Assembly: GCA_014874425.1 (NCBI GenBank)
Contig: JACWAG010000215.1
Coordinates: forward strand, 1-6,044
From: Syntrophaceae bacterium
GTDB lineage: Bacteria > Desulfobacterota > Desulfomonilia > Desulfomonilales > Desulfomonilaceae
DNA length: 6,044 bases
Reading direction: 5' to 3'
Shown here: positions 1 through 4,490 of the stretch, piece after piece
How positions within the stretch are numbered: the stretch's first letter is position 1
Layout of the letters: every line of letters begins with the position of its first letter
Notes under the pieces: model-generated
The model's input: the letters and a program-made list of their open reading frames with translations, nothing else
Told to the model about the DNA's origin: nothing
Databases searched by the model: none
Program-made: the position numbers and the translations under genes

Positions 1-1668
1 CCCGATAGCCTGGGGATTGAAACGTTAACCCGCGTTGATACTGAATTTCCTGAAATTCCAATTATCGTGCTTACCGGCCAGGAAGATGAAGCTATAGCTG
101 TTGAGGCGGTAAAACAGGGAGCGCAGGATTATCGGGTCAAAGGCCTGGTAGACGGAAAACAGTTGGTTAGGTCCATACAGTACGCCTTAGAGCGTAAACG
201 TATGGCGGTAGACCTGACTAGAGCACGTGACGAACTCGAGAAACGGGTCGAGGAACGCACGGCTGAACTGACAAGAAGCAACAGGAAACTCGAGAAGCAA
301 ATCATGGAGCGAAAGCTGGCCGCTGAAGAGCTGAAGCAAAGCGAGGAGCGTTTCAGGGCCATCTTTGACGGCGCTAATGACTTCATCTTCATTAAGGACC
401 TCTCATTGAGATATACACATATCAATCCCGCCACGGCAAAACTTTTTGGTGTTCCAGCATCCGAGATGTTGGGGAAAACCGCTGAGGACATCCTTAAAAA
501 AGAAGCGGCTCAATATATTAGAGAGGCTGACACTCGCGTTTTAAAGGGAGAATCGATTGAAGAAATAACCACTAGAGAAATAAGGGGTGTGCCCATGACT
601 TTCCATGAAGTCAGGGTACCCATGCATAATGGCTCAGGGGAGATCATAGGGGTTTGTGGAATATTTCGAGACATAACGGACCTCAACAGGCTGCAGGATA
701 CTCAAAAGTTCGTGTCGCAGGAATATCGTTCAGAAATTATGAAGGCTGTTCTTAAACAGGCCGCATTTGCAGCGTCCACCAAAAGTGTGGTCCTGCTTTT
801 GGGTGAGAGTGGAGTAGGTAAAGATTATCTAGCCAAATACATACACAAACGATCTAATTATTCTTCGGGATCATATTACTCCATAAATTGCGCGGCTGTT
901 CCACTAGAACTAGCAGAATCCGAACTCTTCGGTCATGAAGCCGGAGCATTTACCGGAGCCGGTAGGCGAAAGCGGGGTCTTTTAGAACTGGCTGAGGGGG
1001 GAACTCTTTTGTTGAACGAAGTCGGAGAGCTTTCACCTGCCCTCCAGGCAAAATTTCTGACTTTTCTCGACACAAGAACTTTTACTCGAGTTGGTGGGCA
1101 ACAAAACATTAGGGTCAACGCGCGCATTCTTGCGGCGACCAACAGGGATCTCCAACATGAGATCTCGATTGGCCGTTTTCGGGCTGATCTCTATTACCGT
1201 TTGAATGTGTTTTCAATAAGAGTTCCGCCGCTTAGAGAACGTATCGAAGATCTTCCAATCCTTGTTGCAGAGTTGCTTTCCATCTTGGCCAAAGAACTAC
1301 AAATGAGCTTTTCACCGGAATTGGCAGCCGGAGAAATGGCTAAACTATATAATTATCAATGGCCTGGAAACATAAGGGAACTTAGAAACGTTCTGGAACG
1401 TGCGGTGATTCTTTCCGGAGGGGGAGCCATAAAGGTGGATATCGACGGATCTGGGCCGTGTGATGCTGTTTCATTGTCCAAAAGAGTCTCAAATATCACC
1501 GATACTTCGACGTTAGCCGGTTCGATGGACAATCTTAGTCGAGCAATGATCGAGGAAGCTCTTACGCGTTCAAAGGGTAGAAAAGAATTGGCCGCGTCCT
1601 ATTTAGGGGTGTCTCGTTATACCTTGAGGCGCTGGATACAAAAACTCGGAATTAATGTGCGAAAATGA
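1..1668 (+). CDS. Sigma-54-dependent response regulator / enhancer-binding protein (5' end outside window)
   Basis: The frame is open from base 1, so the protein starts upstream of the window. Codons 1 to about 65 are the C-terminal half of a receiver domain: a PDS turn, IVLTG with the conserved Thr, and QDYRVKG with the conserved Lys. The phosphoacceptor Asp should lie just before base 1. A charged, coiled-coil-like linker follows (about 205-340), then a PAS domain (about 340-690). The sigma-54 AAA+ domain has Walker A GESGVGKD (802-825), the sigma-54-contacting GAFTGA loop (943-960), Walker B (1000-1020), ATNRDL, an arginine-finger segment FRADLYYRLN and WPGNIRELRN. A Fis-type helix-turn-helix ends the protein (about 1555-1668). 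Family members bind upstream enhancers and use ATP to open sigma-54 promoters. Two such promoters lie downstream and are its likely targets (inference). Oddity: Walker B reads LLLNEVGEL, with Asn where Asp is usual. The partner histidine kinase is not in the window. Confidence 0.96.
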   Translation, partial: PDSLGIETLTRVDTEFPEIPIIVLTGQEDEAIAVEAVKQGAQDYRVKGLVDGKQLVRSIQYALERKRMAVDLTRARDELEKRVEERTAELTRSNRKLEKQIMERKLAAEELKQSEERFRAIFDGANDFIFIKDLSLRYTHINPATAKLFGVPASEMLGKTAEDILKKEAAQYIREADTRVLKGESIEEITTREIRGVPMTFHEVRVPMHNGSGEIIGVCGIFRDITDLNRLQDTQKFVSQEYRSEIMKAVLKQAAFAASTKSVVLLLGESGVGKDYLAKYIHKRSNYSSGSYYSINCAAVPLELAESELFGHEAGAFTGAGRRKRGLLELAEGGTLLLNEVGELSPALQAKFLTFLDTRTFTRVGGQQNIRVNARILAATNRDLQHEISIGRFRADLYYRLNVFSIRVPPLRERIEDLPILVAELLSILAKELQMSFSPELAAGEMAKLYNYQWPGNIRELRNVLERAVILSGGGAIKVDIDGSGPCDAVSLSKRVSNITDTSTLAGSMDNLSRAMIEEALTRSKGRKELAASYLGVSRYTLRRWIQKLGINVRK

Positions 1669-1699
1669 CACTCTGTGTTTCAAACGATGTTGCACAATA

Positions 1700-1712
1700 G
1701 CACGTTCTGTAA
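1700..1712 (+). promoter_or_regulatory. Conserved upstream block 1, copy 1
   Basis: GCACGTTCTGTAA matches 3223-3235 at 12 of 13 bases. Both copies begin exactly 200 bp before the TGGCAC of their sigma-54 promoter. This could be a distal activator or accessory-factor site. No known motif is recognised. Confidence 0.45.
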
Positions 1713-1747
1713 TCGCTATAATAATACGATGAAAATGTTAGGTTAGG

Positions 1748-1771
1748 TAATATAGGCGAATCTGCCACAAT
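1748..1771 (+). promoter_or_regulatory. Candidate upstream activating sequence (block 2), copy 1
   Basis: The element runs TAATAT, then GGCGAA, then TGCCACAAT. It matches 3271-3295 apart from a one-base gap and a few substitutions; the terminal nine bases are identical. It ends 129 bp before the -24 box, within the usual range for enhancer-binding-protein sites. A related half-site, TGCACAAT, lies at 1691-1698. Binding by the activator encoded just upstream is inferred. Confidence 0.55.
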
Positions 1772-1899
1772 TGCTATTCCAAATTGAAATACTCTTATTC
1801 CTTGCTGTTCCGCTTCTTTAAACTCCTATTCATAAAACAGACTTTTAACTCGTCGTCCTTATGTGACTTTTCGAAACTGGCTGGATAAGCCCATAAGTG

Positions 1900-1915
1900 T
1901 GGCACGTAAATTGCT
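1900..1915 (+). promoter_or_regulatory. Sigma-54 (-24/-12) promoter for paralogue A unit
   Basis: TGGCACGTAAATTGCT matches the TGGCAC-N5-TTGCW consensus at every defined base, with the required GG-N10-GC spacing. Transcription should start near 1926. The first good gene downstream is at 2177, leaving a leader of about 250 nt. It lies in intergenic DNA after a sigma-54 activator gene, which makes a chance match unlikely. Confidence 0.88.
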
Positions 1916-1933
1916 TCGAAAAACTTAACACAG

Positions 1934-1952
1934 TTGAAGATTTCAGAGTTCA
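1934..1952 (+). promoter_or_regulatory. Conserved early-leader motif, copy 1
   Basis: TTGAAG followed six bases later by GAGTTCA, matching 3451-3469 at about 15 of 19 positions. It starts about 8 nt after the predicted transcription start. It may be leftover homology or a functional 5' leader element. Confidence 0.4.
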
Positions 1953-1970
1953 GTAGCCGTTGATTGGTGT

Positions 1971-2004
1971 CTCTTCGCGCATATCTGGAAATTCTCGCGA
2001 AAAG
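1971..2004 (+). other. Inverted repeat in the long leader of paralogue A
   Basis: Arms TTCGCG (1974-1979) and CGCGAA (1996-2001) pair perfectly. The stem extends by two more pairs past one mismatch, around a 16-nt loop. It lies in the part of the leader that has no counterpart in front of paralogue B. A perfect 10-bp palindrome, GTGTCGACAC, follows at 2007-2016. No T-run follows, so it is not a classical terminator. Confidence 0.4.
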
Positions 2005-2032
2005 CTGTGTCGACACTCTTCTGATAATAACT

Positions 2033-2056
2033 CGCATGGTGAGGGGTTGCCATGCG
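2033..2056 (+). other. Hairpin in the long leader of paralogue A
   Basis: CGCATGG (2033-2039) pairs perfectly with CCATGCG (2050-2056) around the 10-nt loop TGAGGGGTTG. In an RNA starting near 1926 this would be a stable stem. There is no T-run after it. It could be leader structure or the 3' part of a small RNA. Confidence 0.45.
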
Positions 2057-2162
2057 GTAACTGTCAAATATCTCAGAATTAAAACATTCTAATGTATGAA
2101 GCAAAGAAACGAGAAGAGTTGTCTTTACCATAACACTAAGACCACGCCAATTAATTGGATGA

Positions 2163-2170
2163 GGAAGGAG
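2163..2170 (+). promoter_or_regulatory. Ribosome binding site fixing the start of paralogue A
   Basis: GGAAGGAG, 6 nt before ATG 2177. It selects this start over an in-frame ATG at 2096 that has no Shine-Dalgarno sequence. Paralogue B has AAGGAG at the same spacing before the equivalent MKL start. A 12-bp palindrome, CCAATTAATTGG, lies just upstream at 2147-2158. Confidence 0.85.
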
Positions 2171-2176
2171 ACCGCT

Positions 2177-2500
2177 ATGAAATTGGACGGAGCGCCGCTT
2201 ACCCATGATATAGCCTTCGAGGCTCTCGTTGAAGCGGGATACCAGGTTGTTGAAACCGATTTCGACGACATGGCTTTCAGGGAGTGGAGACAAAAGGCAG
2301 TTAATTGTATCGCCGCCCTACTGGGCCCCGAGCACCCATATGCCAGATCCTTTTCAGAACATGTACGACGTTGCGACTTAAACAGTCTTTTCTTGGGCAG
2401 AGGTCTGGTTGACGTTACTAAACGCTATGTCTTGGAGAATGCTGGTCAAGAAAGCGACGTATCTCGACAATCAGTGAAGAAAACGGGACTAAAGTCATAA
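2177..2500 (+). CDS. Small unknown protein, paralogue A
   Basis: A 107-residue protein of no recognised function. It has no signal peptide or membrane segment, so it is probably cytosolic. Residues 1-91 align without gaps to paralogue B, about 54 identical by eye. Shared segments include ALVE-GYQVV, DFD (28-30), W37, C44, LLG (48-50), HPY (53-55), SFSE (58-61) and a nine-residue block NSLFLGRGL (69-77). Residues 92-107 are a Ser/Lys-rich tail absent from B. The spaced W, C, G, Y and F residues are also present in the third member at 3816. It is the first gene after the sigma-54 promoter and is followed by the secreted-protein gene after 35 nt, so the two are probably co-transcribed. It has no recognisable DNA-binding or catalytic motif. 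Coding is very secure because of the paralogue; function is open. Confidence 0.88.
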   Translation: MKLDGAPLTHDIAFEALVEAGYQVVETDFDDMAFREWRQKAVNCIAALLGPEHPYARSFSEHVRRCDLNSLFLGRGLVDVTKRYVLENAGQESDVSRQSVKKTGLKS

Positions 2501-2535
2501 GTTTTCTACAACTGCCGGGATGAAGGTGTGAACAG

Positions 2536-3093
2536 ATGAAGAGTAATTATAAAACCCGTTGGCCATTTGTGTTGCTCTGGATAATCATTTTGATCCCAAC
2601 GACCGCTCGATCAGCAGAGATCATTGCGACTCTAGATAGAGAGTTTTATCGGCTAATCACGCAAATCAGAGACATTGAGTCGCTTAAACGCAATATTCAG
2701 GATTGTTATCGCACGGAGAAGCGAATTCTGGAAGTGTCCCGGCCGTCGGGACAATCTCCAAATTACTCGACCAGGTTGGATGGTGAGCTTGTCAATCGGG
2801 TTTTTGGCTATCTTGCCCATACACCTGAACATGACCGGTTTGTCAAAGCTTACAGCTCACTAGTTAAAAGGTCGAATTACAGAGAATTTTGTACGGAGGA
2901 ACTATTTGCCGAATATATGAAACTTTTACAATCAGGACAAGTAAGACTAATGAGTCAGTTACAACTATATCTCGAGACAGCGCCTCATGTTGGTTCTGAT
3001 AAATCCTACAACCAGAAAGTGTTGCCCAAACCATTCCCACGGACACAGTCGGCGACAGTTAGCGTTCCAAGAGGGCTGAGAACATCGAACTAA
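2536..3093 (+). CDS. Secreted/periplasmic protein of unknown function
   Basis: A 185-residue protein with a clear Sec signal: basic start (K2, K6, R8), hydrophobic core at about 10-21 (FVLLWIIILI), and probable cleavage between A24 and A27. There is no lipobox Cys, so it is a soluble exported protein. The mature part is mainly charged and helical in appearance, with two Cys (C57, C119) that could form a disulfide, and a Pro/Ser/Thr-rich low-complexity tail from about residue 150. No family is recognised. The start is supported by AAGGTG at 2523-2528, 7 nt before the ATG. It lies 35 nt after paralogue A with no visible promoter or terminator between, so it probably shares A's sigma-54 promoter. 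The second unit (B-C) has no equivalent gene. Confidence 0.78.
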   Translation: MKSNYKTRWPFVLLWIIILIPTTARSAEIIATLDREFYRLITQIRDIESLKRNIQDCYRTEKRILEVSRPSGQSPNYSTRLDGELVNRVFGYLAHTPEHDRFVKAYSSLVKRSNYREFCTEELFAEYMKLLQSGQVRLMSQLQLYLETAPHVGSDKSYNQKVLPKPFPRTQSATVSVPRGLRTSN

Positions 3094-3222
3094 CGCCCGG
3101 CAACGTGGAATAATATTTCTACTGACCAGACGCGCCATAAAGAACTGCTCCAATCTTGAGAAAGGTGAGGAATAGAAATGGAAGGCTGAGCGGTAGAACA
3201 ACCTGCGTAAAAGCCCCTGTTC

Positions 3223-3235
3223 GCACGTTATGTAA
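3223..3235 (+). promoter_or_regulatory. Conserved upstream block 1, copy 2
   Basis: GCACGTTATGTAA, 12 of 13 bases identical to 1700-1712, and again exactly 200 bp before TGGCAC. In this copy GTTA-TG-TAAC forms a small inverted repeat that copy 1 does not keep. Confidence 0.45.
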
Positions 3236-3270
3236 CACGTTGAAATAATGTTATTAATTTGCATTACACA

Positions 3271-3295
3271 TAATATTGTGCGAAATTGCCACAAT
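3271..3295 (+). promoter_or_regulatory. Candidate upstream activating sequence (block 2), copy 2
   Basis: Matches 1748-1771 (TAATAT, GCGAA, TGCCACAAT) and ends 128 bp before the -24 box. This copy has two-fold symmetry: ATTGTG (3275-3280) and CACAAT (3290-3295) are perfect inverted arms nine bases apart, the form expected of a site for a dimeric Fis-type helix-turn-helix. Binding is not demonstrated. Confidence 0.58.
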
Positions 3296-3422
3296 GTTCT
3301 CGTTGATTCCAACGCTGACACTCGTTAACAATATTGGCGGGCATCCCCTTTAGTCAAAATTGTCACTGCTAATACTTCTACTAACACAAGTTTGAGACAT
3401 AATGATCTAAAAATTCGCTGGA

Positions 3423-3438
3423 TGGCACACTTGTTGCT
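3423..3438 (+). promoter_or_regulatory. Sigma-54 (-24/-12) promoter for paralogue B unit
   Basis: TGGCACACTTGTTGCT matches TGGCAC-N5-TTGCW at every defined base. Transcription should start near 3449, about 47 nt before the ATG of paralogue B. The promoter sits 1523 bp after the first one, and the five-base spacer differs (ACTTG against GTAAA) while the consensus bases are retained. Confidence 0.9.
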
Positions 3439-3450
3439 GTCCAAACATTA

Positions 3451-3469
3451 TTGAAGTTGTTTGAGTTCA
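3451..3469 (+). promoter_or_regulatory. Conserved early-leader motif, copy 2
   Basis: TTGAAG followed six bases later by GAGTTCA, matching 1934-1952. It lies at the predicted 5' end of the transcript and leads straight into the ribosome binding site AAGGAG (3484-3489), 6 nt before ATG 3496. Confidence 0.4.
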
Positions 3470-3495
3470 TTTATACGCTGGGAAAGGAGATTCTC

Positions 3496-3771
3496 ATGAA
3501 ATTGAATGGAACTGCGCATGCTTTTAATGAAGCGTTTACAGCTCTGGTTGAATCTGGCTATCAAGTAGTAGCCAGCGATTTCGACGAGTCCGCTTTTAAA
3601 ATGTGGAGGAAAAGGGTCATTGATTGTATCGCATCTCTCCTGGGGGTAGATCATCCATACGTCTATTCTTTTTCCGAGTGTGTCCTGCGGCAAGATTCAA
3701 ATAGTCTATTTTTAGGAAGAGGCCTAATTGATGCGACCAGACGTGAAGTATTGAGGAATATGAATCAATAA
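3496..3771 (+). CDS. Small unknown protein, paralogue B
   Basis: A 91-residue homologue of paralogue A (about 59% identity, ungapped over its whole length) without A's C-terminal tail. Conserved points include FD (29-30), F34, W37, C44, LLG (48-50), HPY (53-55), F59 and NSLFLGRGL (69-77). The start is set by AAGGAG six bases upstream and by the MKL start shared with A; the frame extends to an ATG at 3451, but that one overlaps the predicted transcript 5' end and has no Shine-Dalgarno sequence. No signal peptide or membrane segment is present. It is the first gene of the second sigma-54 unit and is followed 44 nt later by the divergent member C. From memory, the W-x6-C-x5-G-x4-Y-x3-F pattern recalls N-terminal parts of larger conserved hypothetical proteins, but I cannot name a family. 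Function unknown. Confidence 0.9.
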   Translation: MKLNGTAHAFNEAFTALVESGYQVVASDFDESAFKMWRKRVIDCIASLLGVDHPYVYSFSECVLRQDSNSLFLGRGLIDATRREVLRNMNQ

Positions 3772-3815
3772 TCCAAATCGCGCCTGAAGTAACCTGGGCA
3801 GGAGCATGAAAAATC

Positions 3816-4067
3816 ATGACCAAACAGAGTTTGATGGATGCGTTAATTGAATCCGGCTGGCTCGTTATTAAGAGCGGGTTTGACGAAACGTATTTTAGGT
3901 TCTGGGCACAAAACGCCAAGGACTGCCTCGACTTTGTGTTCGGCCAAGACAGCATTTATAGCCAACATTTTAGGCGTCTTATACAAGAATATTCGAGACA
4001 ACATTTTTTTGCGGCGGTATTGTTGCTGGGTCAAATACGGCTTACATTAAGTGTCAATGACTTTTAA
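3816..4067 (+). CDS. Divergent third paralogue C, possibly frame-damaged
   Basis: As read, 83 residues. Residues 9-52 align without gaps to A and B: AL-ESGW (9-15), F22, D23, F27, W30, C37, G43, Y48 and F52, all at a constant offset of seven from A. The ATG at 3816 is 11 nt after GGAG (3801-3804), a loose spacing; an ATG at 3806 lies almost on the Shine-Dalgarno sequence. Two spots suggest frame damage. A direct GATG-GATG doubling at 3833-3840 separates the 3806 frame (MKNHDQTEFD) from the homologous frame. A T7 run at 4004-4010 is followed by a tail unlike A and B in the open frame, whereas the next frame gives HFFCGGIVAG, closer to the LFLGRGL region. It may be a decaying copy or simply a diverged gene. 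It lies 44 nt after B and is probably co-transcribed with it. Confidence 0.55.
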   Translation: MTKQSLMDALIESGWLVIKSGFDETYFRFWAQNAKDCLDFVFGQDSIYSQHFRRLIQEYSRQHFFAAVLLLGQIRLTLSVNDF

Positions 4068-4379
4068 TGAATGGGGATAGAAGTTTTTACCGAACAATTG
4101 TGGCTTTGATATCAATTGCTATATAAACCTTGCAGCCTAGTGTTGTTTGGCCAAAAGTATCAGCTTGGGCTGGACGGTACATTTCATGAGTTCAATCCGG
4201 ACTCGTTTCAAATGAAAAGAATAATTGATACTTAAATTCCGCTCCCTGCCGGTCACCCGAAAATAAATTCTATGTAATCACTTCTCTGTGTCTGTATGGA
4301 TGCGGGCATAATTCGTGGATTGGTTCCTGATGGCTGCTCTGGAGTATCAGTATTGTTGTGAGTCCTCTTCACAAAAGAA

Positions 4380-4409
4380 TAGACAGAATTATTGTATAGA
4401 CACTATACT
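4380..4409 (+). promoter_or_regulatory. Candidate sigma-70 promoter for the glycosyltransferase
   Basis: TAGACA (4380-4385) and TATACT (4404-4409), each 5 of 6 to consensus and separated by 18 bp. Transcription would start near 4416, giving a leader of about 75 nt. No sigma-54 site is seen here, so control differs from the upstream units. Confidence 0.42.
4394..4408. promoter_or_regulatory. Operator-like palindrome over the -10 box
   Basis: GTATAG-ACA-CTATAC, a perfect inverted repeat with 6-bp arms and a 3-bp spacer. It covers most of the predicted -10 box, where a bound repressor would block transcription. The regulator is unknown, and AT-rich palindromes also arise by chance. Confidence 0.35.
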
Positions 4410-4490
4410 AAGTTTCAGTTGTTATCATTATTGTTTGATATCGTCGATGATGGTAAATATCGATATTATTTAGCCTTTTAATGGAAATCC

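Larger units (their letters stand above)
1700..2449 (+). repeat. Tandem regulatory-gene unit, copy 1
   Basis: First copy of a diverged tandem unit. In order it holds GCACGTTNTGTAA, the TAATAT...TGCCACAAT element, a sigma-54 promoter, a conserved early-leader motif and paralogue A up to residue 91. Offsets to copy 2 are 1523 for the first block and promoter, 1524 for the second block, 1517 for the leader motif and 1319 for the start codons. The last figure is smaller because copy 1 has about 200 nt of extra leader. Sequence between the blocks is not visibly alike, so this is either an old duplication or convergent promoter architecture; the paralogous genes favour duplication. Confidence 0.7.
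3223..3771 (+). repeat. Tandem regulatory-gene unit, copy 2
   Basis: Second copy of the unit at 1700-2449, with the two upstream blocks, sigma-54 promoter, early-leader motif and paralogue B in the same order and nearly the same spacing. It has a leader of only about 47 nt. The sequence at 3094-3222, before it, shows no gene and no match to copy 1. Confidence 0.7.
4068..4490. other. Gene-free region between C and the glycosyltransferase
   Basis: 423 bp, AT-rich, with no convincing gene on either strand; the longest ATG frames seen are about 20 codons or less and lack ribosome binding sites. It contains CAATTGTGGC (4095-4104), an inverted copy of ten bases at the block 2 end (1764-1773), and CAATTGCTAT (4113-4122), a direct copy of 1768-1777. 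A candidate sigma-70 promoter and palindrome lie near 4380-4409, and a perfect 12-bp palindrome, AATATCGATATT, at 4456-4467. No strong terminator was found. Confidence 0.6.

Noticed and set aside
129..491. 120-codon minus-strand frame inside the activator gene
   Set aside because: Antisense shadow; Ser/Leu-rich translation is the mirror of the coiled-coil coding strand.
1795..2067. 90-codon open frame on the minus strand
   Set aside because: It starts at TTG with no ribosome binding site, runs straight through the perfect plus-strand sigma-54 promoter, and its translation shows no recognisable domain.
2096..2176. N-terminal extension of paralogue A to ATG 2096
   Set aside because: No ribosome binding site there, whereas GGAAGGAG precedes ATG 2177, and the MKL start is shared with B.
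3093..3102. ACGCCCGGCA, identical to the tRNA acceptor end at 6011-6020, as a possible att copy
   Set aside because: Only ten bases match and the identity stops outside the T-arm; no integrase is nearby.
2965..3321. 118-codon open frame on the minus strand
   Set aside because: It overlaps the 3' end of the secreted-protein gene and the second block 2 element, and has no ribosome binding site or recognisable motif; a shadow.
3451..3495. N-terminal extension of paralogue B to ATG 3451
   Set aside because: It would begin about at the predicted transcription start and has no Shine-Dalgarno sequence; these bases belong to the conserved leader motif.
4101..4119. TGGC...TTGC as a third sigma-54 promoter
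   Set aside because: The GG-to-GC spacing is 14 bases rather than the required 10.
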